Shown here: positions 9,701 to 20,720 of the stretch, piece by piece
Position numbering within the stretch: position 1 is the first letter of the stretch
Layout: each line of letters begins with the position of its first letter
Origin: Owenia fusiformis
Lineage: Eukaryota; Annelida; Polychaeta; Sabellida; Oweniidae
Assembly: GCA_903813345.2 (NCBI GenBank)
Contig: CAIIXF020000011.1
Location: forward strand, 8,208,571 to 8,272,570
Reading direction: 5' to 3'
DNA length: 64,000 nt
Translations under genes and position numbers: made by a program
Notes under the pieces: generated by a model
Told to the model about the DNA's origin: nothing
The model's input: the letters and a program-made list of their open reading frames with translations, nothing else
Database searches by the model: none

Positions 9701-12589
9701 GGCTTCCCTCCTCTTTTTGCTGTTTAAGGATTTAGACTCAGTGCATTGTGGAATGACCATTCCTTGAAGGACGTTGCTTTCCAAAATTTGCTCGAGATGC
9801 TTGCATCAAATGTCAATTTTAGGACACAACCCTTGAAAGGAATTGCCATTCCACAATGCATTGATTCTTTGGCTTAAATTATTTTCACACATTGCAAAAT
9901 ATTTTCTACAAAGTCACCTAAAACATACCAAATCACTAAAATAACATATTTCTACTGAAACTTTTTGCGAGGGTCAAGTATTTGAAAAACATCAATTACA
10001 GCTCCTCACCTAGCAACTATACAAAACAAATGCATTATTGATTATTTTATAATTCACTAAAGTATCATCATATTTGAAATGTAACATATAAGATTACATT
10101 TAGAAATGCTTTAAATTCATTTTTAATTATCAGATTCACTCGCACTGTTGATGAAGATTTTGATGATAAATCATCTTTAGCCGATATATGATCGATTTTT
10201 TGGGTAAATAAGAATCCTTAATTCACTAATTGTCTTTAAATGGCTCTGACTATTGAAATTAATAGGTGACAATTGATGATGCACGGGATGGTAAGTTGAA
10301 GATACGTAACTTGCTCTTTTCCTTTGTATGTTCACAATAATTGATAAGGATTGTTCTCCCTAGAATGACATTTGCAATGGTTATGTTCAATGCAAAACTG
10401 AGTACGTTTGACCACACCCGTGGACAACACACATACGTGTAACGTTTTAGAAACATGTCCATGGCCAGAGATACATCGCCAATGTACGAGCTTTGGCTTT
10501 TTTCACAATTTTGGCTAAAAATCATACGAAAGTGCTCAGAATGGTGAAAACTGCATGGTTTTGTAAAAATTGGGAACATCATGATATTGCATTGTATGCG
10601 TAATAACATCTTTGGCGCTTCCCCATCCCCTATTACAATAGTAGCATTTGTATTTGGGAGATCCATGACTCTCTGAAATAGTTTAACCATACATACGAAA
10701 TTGTTACCTAGTATACACAAATGTTAAAATGGTTCGTCAGTGTAAGCAACAGCTCCAAATCAATGATTCGTCAGAGTGATATTGGTCGTTCGTCAGTGTA
10801 AGAAAAGCGAGGGACTAAATACGTGAATTGTGTCTTTTTTAACATATAAAACCTAAAGCCATCGACACATTCTCAAACTAGACTATCTTCCTTAACTTCG
10901 AGCCAAATTATTATCCACAACGTGACTTATAAGTAGGTGTAAATCGGGAAATAAAAAAATCTTACCGAAACCTTGTCCCGGAGGAAGTTCCGCCATGATA
11001 CACCGACGATACGTCTGTGTAATTAGGTGGGTAGCAGTGACATTGGCATTGACAAGAATATCCACTTTATTTTGGGTGAATTGTTCCTTCGTCTTTTACT
11101 CAACAAAACTGAGAAATACACCTAATATCATTGAAAACATTCCTAAATTCTGCAACTTAGATATCGTTTTCCGTATTTACCTTATTTCTTGTATGGCTCA
11201 TTTGAGTTTATGTGTTTTTGTTGTTTTTTGGCAGTGATGCGCCTGATTACGAAGTGAACTATATAGCGGAGACACTTAACAAAATGTTTAACTGCGACTA
11301 CAACTCTGTCCATATTGAGAACTTTAAAAGTGACGGTCCACTACCCGCAATTCATTCAGTGTCATACAAACAATGCATAAAACAGAATGGCCTCAAAAAA
11401 TGGCCCAACATTACCTATAGTCATTGTGATAGGCCTACCTATATGAATGATATTCCTCCAGAGTGTGTTAACCCAGACGTCTATGACGATATTTCACTAC
11501 ACCAAGGCAACAAGAACAGAACAACTATAATGCAACATTTCAACACATATAACTCAAAGGTGAAGCTCAAATGGAATCGTTTGTTAAGATGCACTGACGA
11601 TTTGAGAAAAAATTGCTCAGAATCTAATCAAAGAGTTTATAAATTGATTCGCATGAACATGAAGACTGCTGTAACGCTCTTGGAAAGATATTCCGACATT
11701 AAAGTGATACATTATATCAGGGACCCTCGAGGTATTCAGAATTCCAGGGTCGACACTGTAACATCTTTTGCATTTGAGGATAGAATGACCCTTGTAGAGT
11801 CGTCTGATTTACTCTGTAGACTGATTTGGAACGACATTCTAGTTGCTTCAAGACAACCTCTGCATATTGCTAGGAGGATACTACAGGTGAATCAATTTGT
11901 TTGTTGATTGTTTTTCCTTTTTTCGTTTCTGTTCATCTTCAGATTATGTCTAATGCTTTATGATTTTCACATTTTCTAGTCATTAGGGAATTACTTCTTA
12001 CTACCATGGGGTATGATTTTAACAATGCAAAACATCTTTAAGACTTATACAAATACGTTAACTGCATGACAATCAAATGTACATGCAGTTTCACGGTTGC
12101 AACAAAGCAAATTGTTATGTAACAATATGGCAGTGTACTCTACAATGTCACACCACGTTTGTAATTAATTGTCATACTATGTTGATTATTAATTCTATGC
12201 TGGCATACGACGTTGGTAATTAGATTTTTGCCAACATCTAGTTATTATCGCCACCCAGTGATGATATTCATAAAACTGTAATTAAGGAAATAAGAAATAA
12301 TGTTATTTTCCAGGTGAGATACGAGGATGTTGTTAACGACCCAAAGAACACAATAGAAAAAATTGACGAATTTCTGGATAGAGAGTCACAACCAGAGATG
12401 CTTGACTGGTTGAATTTGAATACTAATTGTCCGAATATGACACAAACTTTGTCAGACAGTCAACCATTTGCCTTATGCAAAAATGCATCTTACACTATGG
12501 ATAAATGGCGCGAACGCCTCAGTCCAGAAGACATAGCTGGGATAACTAAGACATGTTCCAATGTTCTCAAGCATTTTAAGTATTCATAA
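6711..12589 (+). CDS. Carbohydrate sulfotransferase (CHST-like), copy A
   Basis: Five exons (6711-6825, 8136-8239, 8336-8535, 11235-11886, 12314-12589) splice in frame into 448 residues. Residues 17-38 form a signal anchor, giving type II Golgi topology. The 5'-phosphosulfate-binding loop is GYKRGGTSFFGELL (87-100). The 3'-phosphate-binding motif is IHYIRDPRGIQNSR (298-311), with R302 and S310 expected to contact PAPS. VRYEDVVNDP opens the last exon, a conserved position in the family. This is the pattern of membrane carbohydrate 6-O-sulfotransferases (CHST1/3/5/7 group), which move sulfate from PAPS to Gal, GalNAc or GlcNAc; the acceptor here is unknown. All introns are GT..AG. Intron 3 is 2699 bp because of a transposon, against 210 bp in copy B. 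No stop or lost motif was found, so it looks functional provided intron 3 is still spliced. Confidence 0.9.
8548..11039. mobile_element. 2492-bp DNA transposon with ~290-bp terminal inverted repeats in sulfotransferase intron 3
   Basis: The ends are CACTGCTACCCACCTAATTA and its reverse complement. The inverted arms continue, nearly identical, to about 8840 and from about 10750. The 5-bp ACATT is duplicated at 8543-8547 and 11040-11044; copy B has ACATT once at the same site, so the insertion boundaries are exact. CAC termini with a 5-bp target duplication recall Transib-like elements, but no transposase domain was recognised inside, so it is probably non-autonomous. The 153-codon open frame at 10259-10720 (minus) resembles nothing I know. 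A smaller palindromic MITE is nested at about 9723-9878. Confidence 0.9.
9723..9878. mobile_element. Small palindromic MITE nested in the 2492-bp transposon
   Basis: GTGCATTGTGGAATGACCAT at about 9741 faces its inverted partner near 9843-9870 (CCATTCCACAATGCATTGA); TTTAAG marks both outer edges. Total length is about 155 bp with imperfect arms of ~45 bp. Family and target duplication are uncertain. Confidence 0.55.
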
Positions 12590-12713
12590 TTCAATTGAAA
12601 AGCATTCAGTTGTCCCCCCAACATTTGATCTGTAAGGATCTGGTAAACATTTTAAACGCTATGCGTCACACTGTATATATTTGTATTTGTATGTTTAAAC
12701 ATCAGTCGAAAAG

Positions 12714-14362
12714 CATAACTAATATCATGCTGCTAGATCTCTCTTGCAAAACAGGTATAGTATTAACATCATTAACCATGCTTCCTAAAGCATATTTGAG
12801 ATTAAGTACATTATCATAAATTTTATGCTTTGAAAGCCTGAATAGCATAATTTCTTACTTTAGATGTGAGTTTATCTTATCTTGCAAGGTAGGTCTATAG
12901 CATAATATAATGTGAATATATATATATATATCTATATTATATGAGTGTTCATTCATTTACTTATAATCAGTCAAATTTTGACATTATAACTGACCTTTTA
13001 TAGCCAAGAATACACTGATTATCTTAAAATGAGTTGAAAATATTGCTCATAGTTCTTAATGACACTGTTTCCAAAGTTCTTAAACTATGAACTCAAAGGC
13101 CTAATGTTTGAAATTAAGTCTGACTTGACTAATCATATTATTTAAGTATTGATAGGTCATTGAGCATGCAACTCATACCAAGTTTGTTGTTACTCATTGC
13201 TCTGAAAGGATGCAATAATATGATCAATGAGTTTTTTTGAAAAGTAGGTTCACAGTATGCTGTTGTACTCTTGGCAGAATTGTTTTTGTGCTATAATGAA
13301 CCTTGCCCTATCTGGTCATTCAAAGCCACTTTAGTATTATAATGAGTACTGAATATTGAGAAAAGTACTTTCAACATTCTGCAGTTTCGAGAATGGTCTT
13401 GTTCATGAATTCACAGAAATTTAAATGTTGTAAATAGTTTATTTGACTGAACTTATTTTATTAGTTGAACCTATGACAATTCAGTATATGGGTTGGAATG
13501 TTCTGCAATGTTGTTTTACCCATGACTTTACAGGTTCAATTTTTTTGTAATTAGTTTTTTGTTTTGTTTTAACTGCCTTATTCCTGTCAACTGAACATAT
13601 GACATTTCAGAGAGTATTATATAATATGTATGTTGTACCAGCATAAGATAAAGTGAGTATTTTGTTCAACTTCTACATGCAGAGTTTGTGTATGTATTAT
13701 GACTATGATTATCATGACTTTACATTTCCCCTTTTCTCAAAACGCATTCAAGTTGATAACACAATGGTATTATGATTTCCTGGGTTCTAGTGTCATTTGC
13801 AAATATTTCGATACTCTTCATATTTATTTTTAGGAGCAGTGAGAGCAGTGATTACCTCCTTTTTTACATTTGACCTGATCTATTCTATTTTGCAAAGAGT
13901 ACACTGACATTTTTTGACAGTTTTTTGCATTGAGATCATTTCATGTTTGGAGTGTATACTTTCTATATTGGCAAACTTTGAGTGAATACCATGATGCATT
14001 GATTACGATTACTGAGTTTTATCTTTATACTGAGTTGGCTTCGCTGGCTGATCATGCTTATTTGTTTTGTTTTTTATATTATCAACTTGATTGCATGAAT
14101 TTTGAGAATTAATCTGACTTTGATTTCACATATTTAAATATTGGAAATAGTTTAACAATAGTTTTGAGTGGACTTATTTCCAGTTATTGGACATATGATC
14201 ATTCAGAAAGTATCATAAGTATGTTGTAAAATGAGAATTAAAATCTAAGTGATTTACTTGATGTCAACATGAAGAGTTTGTGTATACTAATTAATATGAC
14301 TCAATGACTTTACACTTTACTAAACCCAACTTATTCTATAATGTAATGGTATTATACACATA
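12714..14362. repeat. Non-coding stretch with degenerate ~600-bp tandem repeat
   Basis: No gene is recognised. A short AT microsatellite lies at about 12917-12932. Blocks at about 13420-13900 recur at about 14140-14360 and continue beyond the mariner element at 15339-15440. Shared phrases are CATATGA..ATTCAG, AGAGTTTGTGTAT, AATGGTATTAT and AGCAGTGAGAGCAGTGA. The first copy therefore supplies the uninterrupted version of the second. Confidence 0.5.
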
Positions 14363-15338
14363 CAGGGTGACCCAAAAAAAATGCAACCCTCCATTTCTTC
14401 AATATTTTTCTTAAATGGAGGTGAATTGCTCTGAAATTTGGCACACACGGACTTCATTCAATGTGGGATCCTCTGGCAAAGTTTCAATAATCAGAGTCTT
14501 ATATTGATAGAGTTATGGTCGTTCCAAAATATGCTCAAAATGTCGTCCATTTCCAATGTTAGGTTTTCGGAAGAATCACATTCCCTTCTTTCTGAACATG
14601 TAAACTCAAGAAATAATGTGTTCTGGGATCACAAATTCAAGATGAAGTGCTTCAAAGGCCCCTTCATTCTGTTAAATGCACAGCTTGGGCTGCCAATTTC
14701 CAAACATGAAATCATCAGCCCCTTTTGGTTTGAGGTTGATAATGGCAACACTGTTACTGTTAACACACAGCGCAATATTGGCATTCCCAGGAAGTTCTAG
14801 GCAGTTCTAGAATGACATACAGGCTTCAATAGACAAGAACAGCGATTCTAGAAGGATGGGGCTACTCCTCACACTTCTTATGATAGCATAGCCTGGCTCA
14901 CTAGTCATTTCTATGATGAGATTATCTCTCCTAGGATGGAGAACCCATGACCATCCCACAGTCTTGATCTCAATGCCCCTGACTTCTATATATGAGGTTA
15001 TTTAAAGGATAATGTGTATGAAAATAACCCTACTGCAATTGCAGAACTCCAACAAGCATTCCTGCAAAAATTTGAGCCATACCCATGGGGAAGAATGCAT
15101 CCGTGTTATGAACAGTTTTCCTTGAACATTGCAAGTTTGTTTTCAGCGAAATTGACGATATATGGAGCATATTTTGAAACAACCATAACTCGATCAATAT
15201 AAGACTATCGTTATTAAAACTTTGCCAGAGGATCCCACATTGAATGAAGTTCTTGTGTGCCAAATCTCAGAGCAATTTACCTCCATTTAAGAAAAATATT
15301 GAAGAAATGGAGGGTTGCATTTTTTTTGGGTCACCCTG
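14363..15338. mobile_element. Mariner/Tc1-superfamily element, 976 bp
   Basis: Ends are CAGGGTGACCCAAAAAAAAT and its reverse complement, flanked by a TA target duplication (14361-14362, 15339-15340). Inverted similarity extends about 170 bp inward. It sits inside the second unit of a local tandem repeat. The internal transposase reading frame is broken and is listed separately. Confidence 0.9.
14620..15100 (+). pseudogene. Mariner transposase remnant
   Basis: Fragments in shifting frames carry family landmarks. FWFEVDNGNTVTVN lies at about 14730-14770. DGATPH is at about 14855 (the DDE second acidic site in QDGAPPH-like motifs). SHSLDLNAPDFYI at about 14955-14995 corresponds to SPDLNPxDFxLW, and NPTAIAELQQAF follows at about 15030. 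In-frame stops and truncation show it is inactive. Confidence 0.75.
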
Positions 15339-15559
15339 TATTTGGGTTTTTGTGTCACACACATATTTTTGATACTCAAATTATTCATTTTTAGCAGTGA
15401 GAGCAGTGACTACCTGCTTTACCTGCCATCTTTCTTTAATTTGACAAATGATTTACCTTGTCATTACCATAATTGTTTTCAGTGGGGACTTGTCTGTGTA
15501 TTCACATAACTTTACATTTGATAGAGGATGATACAGTTTCTTTGTCACATCCTTGGACT

Positions 15560-15968
15560 GAGTTACCCTTTTACAGTGTCAGAGACCATAATGATTTTAT
15601 CGAGTTGGTTCCTAATGGTAATATGATAATTACATTTGAAAACAAACTTTTCAATCCAATTGAGATTAGAGGCGATGATGAGGATACACCAGGTTATGAT
15701 GATATTTCTTATGATTATATGTCAAAATGTGATTATCTTACCCTGACTGAACTGAATAACTCATTGAATGCCAAGAATTTATTAGACATGTCTCTTATAC
15801 ATAGCAATATACGCAGTTTATCAGCAAACCAATGGAAATTAACAAACATGATTTCTGCTATTGACAAGACCATTTCAGTAATAGCACTTTCAGAAACATG
15901 GCTCTATAAGGACCAGGAATCATATTTTTCCAAATTTTTGAATTACAATGGTCACTTTTACACTTCAT
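15560..15968 (+). pseudogene. LINE endonuclease N-terminal fragment
   Basis: An open frame running from 15473 ends in the segment LIHSNIRSLSANQWKLTNM followed by ISVIALSETWL. This is the start of the apurinic/apyrimidinic-type endonuclease of jockey/CR1-like non-LTR retrotransposons: the N of NIRSL and the E of SETWL are active-site positions. The frame stops at 15968 and no further endonuclease or RT sequence follows, so it is a severely truncated copy. The upstream ~600-bp repeats might be its tandem 5' UTR, but that is speculation. Confidence 0.75.
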
Positions 15969-16282
15969 GATTGAATTATGACCCTAATAAGTGGCCTATA
16001 CATCAATACAGTGCTGAATATAGGTCAACAAGATACTAGTGTGCATATAAATGTAATAATTGAAGCAGAATACTCATTTTGAAAAATCAGATGAATTATT
16101 TTTTTCCCATGGGGAGATCCCAATGGAGGGTGTATAAGGTCCTTTGTTGATATTTGTTGATTATTTACAAAGTAAATAGTTTTTAATAGCATAGCGACAT
16201 CTTTATTATCTTACTATAACTGATTATTAGCGCATGCGTATATTCATTCGATTTACACTTAGTCATAGTTGAGTAAAGCTTT

Positions 16283-16672
16283 TTGAAGTTTTTGAAGAAC
16301 CGTATAATGGATACTAATAGTGATATAGAAACGCAAGGAGCTAAGCCAAGGTGTTGCAGCACTTGTGGTAACACGGTCAGGGGACATAACGCACCGTATG
16401 GCCCGAAATGTACGAATTATCAGACAGAGGGAAACGCCCAGTCAAAAATTGAAACACCAGATTCGACTGACACGTCATCGGGGATCGTAAGTGATGATCA
16501 ACCATCAGCGTCTTGGATAACTGTCGGAACACACATTGCCAGCAATGTGTATTCCGCGCTGGATCACAGAACCTTGCCTTGTTCGAGATGCACGAAAAGT
16601 GTATTGTTAATACTTGACGTCGTTCGGATATTTGGATGTTTTGACGTTTTCGTTAATCTCTTACCACTGTAA
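16283..16672 (+). CDS. Unrecognised 129-codon ORF with Cys/His cluster, probably repeat-derived
   Basis: Near its start are CCSTCGNTVRGHNAPYGPKC (residues ~24-43), a CxxC...H...C spacing that could bind zinc. The middle is Ser/Thr/Asp-rich. The C-terminal third is also found, diverged, on the minus strand near 33115-33210 (shared HRT-LCSRCTKSVLLILDVV), so at least this part belongs to a dispersed repeat. No function is assigned; a retroelement or transposon ORF1-like origin is the simplest guess. Confidence 0.3.
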   Translation: MKFLKNRIMDTNSDIETQGAKPRCCSTCGNTVRGHNAPYGPKCTNYQTEGNAQSKIETPDSTDTSSGIVSDDQPSASWITVGTHIASNVYSALDHRTLPCSRCTKSVLLILDVVRIFGCFDVFVNLLPL

Positions 16673-16855
16673 CTTAATTTTTGAAAGCCAAATATGATAG
16701 TCACGAATTGATATTTAAGTCACACGTTGATGCATACATCATGTGTGTACATTAACTGTCGAATACATGCCGACTTACTTTTTTATAAATATCCACAGTT
16801 AACTCAAATCATCAATTCTCGAAACGGTTTATCATATAACCTGGTGAGTTTAATG
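16544..16855 (-). repeat. Inverted partial copy of repeat R1
   Basis: About 310 bp matches 32905-33212 in reverse orientation. It includes GATAGTCACGAATTGATATT, a TACATCATGTGTGTACATTA-like block, and TTTATCATATAACCTGGTGA at the end. Beyond 16855 a Tc1/mariner element begins. Confidence 0.75.
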
Positions 16856-16919
16856 TCCTTGTATTTACGACAGATGGATAAGTACTTCATCTTTCATTTG
16901 ACATTTTGATGTACATGTA

Positions 16920-18425
16920 CAAGGTGGTCCACAAAACGGGACATTCGTATTCAGAAATAAATATTGATTTTATTAGATGCATTGCACAAAATTTGTCCAA
17001 TATTTCACTGCGCATGCGCAGAACCATTACTCCCGGTTTTCCAAAGCCTATGGGATTTATAATGGAGACATTTTTCGAACGCTTACTGTGCGAATGATAT
17101 TGATTTGCCACCTTAGTAATCTCAGGTTTCTATAACTAGACATCAACCTTTACTGATTTAACATGTTTTAAGCAATGTACACATGCACACTTTTCGGCCA
17201 ATTTGTTTTGAAAAAATCATGAGGAATTCATGCATGACTCCATTGAAATCCATTAGAAATGGCGTCAAAATGGTGAAATGAGGTCTGGTAGAGGTACTTA
17301 AAATCATATGGTATCTTAGTCATCTCGGGTTTCTGTAACTTTGAAGGTAGATCTGTTTGATTCCGTTGAGATTAGAATCCTCATACCTTTAACTTTTCGG
17401 CCAATTTCAAACAAAATATGATAACTTTTGGTGATATAACTGGTTCATTACATTGGAATGACGTCAAAATAAAATAAGACAATCTCAGTTTCTATGGCAC
17501 TTACGTCATGACGTCAGATTTATCTTAAGATCTCAAATATGACGTCATGTTTAATCAATGAATGACATCTATCGGCTATTCGACCAATTCTGTGCAATGA
17601 AAACATGTCATTTTGTATACCAGTGGACGGGGAATTTAATTATCTTTAATTTGGTACAAAATAAGTCTAAAGTTATCATATTGTCTGTCAACCAGCGTCC
17701 ATAATACAAATGACGTCACTTTTTCTCAGAACAAAGTCATGGAGGCATCAGTGTCTCAGCTGGAATAAACTGAAATACTCTTGGACCAAGGATGTTCATG
17801 GTAAGCCTACACCAGTTCTGTTGTTTTTGGTTTGGAACACCTTGATTTGAGCTTATTTCCGGATCATAACATTTTACAAGAGTAGGCTCCGCGCCAAAGA
17901 TCTCAGAAGACAGTCAAATGTTTTAAGGAGAATTTGCCTAGCTCCTAATGCCAAAATCTGCGACTACCATATGTATGGGTAAAACTAACAGAATTGGTTA
18001 ACCATGAACCCCCTACATCTATTCAGTCCCTTAAGGACAGAATTGTTAAGAAGTGGAATTCATCGTCTCAACAGCATATCTATGATGCTATTGACCAGTT
18101 TACAATGGTGATCTACTCGATAACGCTAGTATTCGGTAACAAAATGTCGGAACGTCGAAGGTACGATTTTTCTTTTTTCCTTATTTTACACGTTGTAGGC
18201 AGAATTCCCACGACATTTTAACCACAAACGTGTATCAGTATCATATGTTTAATAAAATGTACATATTTGCGAACATCTGGAGTACATTTGACAAAAACAT
18301 GCTTTTTGCAAGTTTTGGGACACCGTTTTGATGCGAGGGTGACGCAATATTTGATATGGATATTTTCATCAATAAAAACAATATTTATTTTTGAAATACT
18401 AGTGTCCCATTTTCGGACCACCCTG
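16920..18425. mobile_element. Tc1/mariner-type element, ~1.5 kb, with decayed transposase
   Basis: The left end CAAGGTGGTCC..AACGGGACATT and the right end (reverse complement CAGGGTGGTCC..AATGGGACACT) are flanked by TA on both sides. The imperfect TIRs are about 55 bp and include AAATAAATATTG. The coding segment at about 17990-18100 (PPTSIQSLKDRIVKKWNSSS) resembles the C-terminus of Tc1/mariner transposases. Most of the remaining 1 kb is not recognisable as coding. Confidence 0.8.
18106..18274 (+). mobile_element. Single-arm fragment of the CACTGGTGATC foldback element
   Basis: From TGGTGATCTACTCGATAACG to GTACATATTTGCGAAC it matches the left arm of the complete foldback at 49854-50374, including ACAAAATGTCGGAACGTCGA. 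The right arm is missing and ~18 bp near the end are deleted. It lies inside the Tc1/mariner element, so it inserted later. Confidence 0.75.
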
Positions 18426-18864
18426 TACTTATAGCCATAGTGGCGTGAACATATTCCTGTTCGATTCTTTGGAGACATGAACTCTCGATGTGATTATAGT
18501 ACACGTCTCAAAGCTTTAAAAACTGTAGTGGCGGTTAAGCAATATTATAATAGTAACTTGGACTTCAATTGCCCCTGAGTAAAGCTGGGTCGTCGATGAA
18601 ACGTCTGTTTAGCTAAAATGTTTTCAAATAAACTTGTGACAATTTTTCTATTCCTACTCTTAACTCTATTCCGTAACTTGTAAGGACTGATTTTACTATA
18701 AGCGTCTTCTTCTGTGACCTTTTTTGGCCAGCTCTATTGGTTTATATCAATATAATTATTGACTTGATTGGATGAATGTGACAAAAGTGATATAATTCAA
18801 AAATGCAATAACATATGAACTTGGATTTCTCTGACATCTATGTGTACATGTATAGCTGTAGTTA

Positions 18865-20326
18865 TCAAAGCGTATGATTAAAGGTTGACAAATCAAATGA
18901 TGAAAAGTTTGCAATATTAGAAAGCCAGGATAGAAATGGAACTGATGGGTCAGCTGCAGAAAGATGTCTCTGCCAGTCATTTTTAAGAAACCATACATCC
19001 CCGGCTGAATCGGCGTTCTTAGACGGATGCCACACGGTAACAGTGCTTAGGTTGACTGCAGTCTTGCATGCAACAGCCCTGCACGCCAATTCTTTTGACA
19101 GAATTGTCACCTTTAGGCCATTATTTCCAGTCCCTTCCCAAACCCAATCAGAGCACGTGGGACCACTACATAGGTTGGTGATGGATTTAGACCTAGTTGT
19201 ATTCATTCCGTAAAGTATATAGTTCACTATTCCTTGATCAGTGTTCAGAGAATTCAGTGTCTTCGTATAGTTGTGACCAAACTCCCAAAATGACGCTGAA
19301 ATCAAAGAAGAAATTATAAACATAGTACAGGGTAGCTTAAATGTGAACTTTCTGGTCACTCGTCACAACTGCGCTAACTAAAGACAAATAAGCAATCTTA
19401 CATTTCTCCAGGGAGCTCTTAAATAACACACATCCCATGTTGAGTGCTAAAGTCCATGTTTGACTAATTACTCCTTTCTTATTTCCCTTCGCTCCTATGA
19501 TATCACTCTTTGGAAACATATTAAAAAGTGGATTTGGGTTAAGGAGTGGCAAGGCATCGCTATCATAGTTGACCACATCAAACCCAAGGTGGTTTAACGA
19601 CCGCCACACCATCAGGCGAATATGCCAGATACACTTCGGGAAGTTACAATCTTCGCTTAAAAGGGAAGGCATAAACTCAGACGTATCTACCCAAATACAG
19701 TCGATGTTTCTGTTGTCTAGAAAGTGTTTCAATTTTTTATCTGGTGTTACTAATAGTGTCGTTCCAATTGGTTCCTTAAGTCGCAAATGTGCGCTAACGA
19801 GCCAGTTGAATATTTGGGCTAGATAGGGTCCAGTTAACGTCAATGTGTTTACTCTTTTTTCATTCCATTTTCGTGAAATCTTGGAAAGGTTTTTATAGAA
19901 ATCAGTATGTATTATTTTCTCTATGTCTAAAAAGTTGTGAACATCCTTTCCATTTACTCTAATGTTGTGCAACGCTTCATTCAATGTTCTGTCATTTGCT
20001 TTCGTAATCTCCAGTACAGCTTTGAACTCATTATTATTCACTATATCACTTGACTCACTGTCAACAACAACAGTTTTTAACTCTGTAGTTTCATCAGTTT
20101 GTATTACATCTGCATCTTGTTTTGAATGTATTGCACTTATCCGTTTCGGCCTGCTATCCTGGATAACGTTTTTATGATTCATTCGATCTGGGGAGAAGTC
20201 CCGTTCCAATATAGTTGAGAAAACGATGAGTACAAAAATGACGGCTGCTAAACTAGGAATTATGTATCTATTGGAAGATCCCATGTTTGTAGCATTCAAA
20301 GCTAACAAAATGTGTTTGCAGGACAT
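18865..20326 (-). CDS. Type II membrane glycosyltransferase-like protein, copy B
   Basis: Exons 19402-20326 and 18865-19295 give 451 residues with the same exon sizes, phases and motifs as the copy at 4865-6319: anchor 22-40, D255-S-D257, DVWFLKNDW. I see four amino-acid differences from copy A: T118A, Q182R, L240V and C368G. T118A removes the N116 glycosylation sequon and C368G removes a lumenal cysteine, so folding or glycosylation could differ. No disabling change was found. It faces away from the sulfotransferase at 20721, as in copy A. Confidence 0.85.
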
Positions 20327-20720
20327 GTGTATTCTAAAACGTTAATTAAGTAAAGGTTAACCTATCGATTGTTTGAAAAATAATGAAAATGCTGTCTAAG
20401 TTTCGATGGTTATAACGATGTTTTAAAAACTCACGGCTATAACACACATGGTATCTATGATTGTAGCATTCATAACCACAACAACTCATGAAGTCCCATT
20501 AGTGAAATTTACACGATGGCTGCATATAATTGATGGGATATATTCTTCTCATCAATTGAAACAACATGATGAAGGACACCTACAATACAGCTGACCAACA
20601 TACACAACTTACTTAAGAACTAAACTTATCATTTCAAACATATAGGAATAGGTACATCATAGGCCGGCCTACTGGACAAGATATTTCCGTCTAGCCATCT
20701 TCAGAGAGACGAGCACCAAT
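20327..20720. promoter_or_regulatory. Shared intergenic region of the divergent pair, copy B
   Basis: A 394-bp region between divergent start codons, nearly identical to 6320-6710. The changes from copy A include a 3-bp length difference, substitutions near GATGTTTTAAAAACTCACGG, and a few near the sulfotransferase start. No core promoter element can be fixed. Confidence 0.45.

Larger units (their letters stand above)
4572..12713. repeat. Tandem segmental duplication, copy A
   Basis: Starting at CCTGAGTAAAGCTGG the sequence matches 18574-24236 nearly base for base, and it ends after GTTTAAACAT. It carries a complete glycosyltransferase gene and a complete sulfotransferase gene. Without the 2492-bp transposon (8548-11039) plus its duplicated 5 bp it is about 5.65 kb, equal to copy B. 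Introns and intergenic DNA are also conserved, with only small indels, which indicates a recent duplication at the DNA level rather than retroposition. Confidence 0.95.

Noticed and set aside
10259-10720. 153-codon minus-strand frame as a transposase gene
   Set aside because: No recognisable domain, composition like random translation, and it overlaps the right TIR region. Not enough to call a gene.
16920-18425. Complete Tc1/mariner transposase gene
   Set aside because: Only a short C-terminal-like segment is recognisable; the expected catalytic region cannot be read in any frame.
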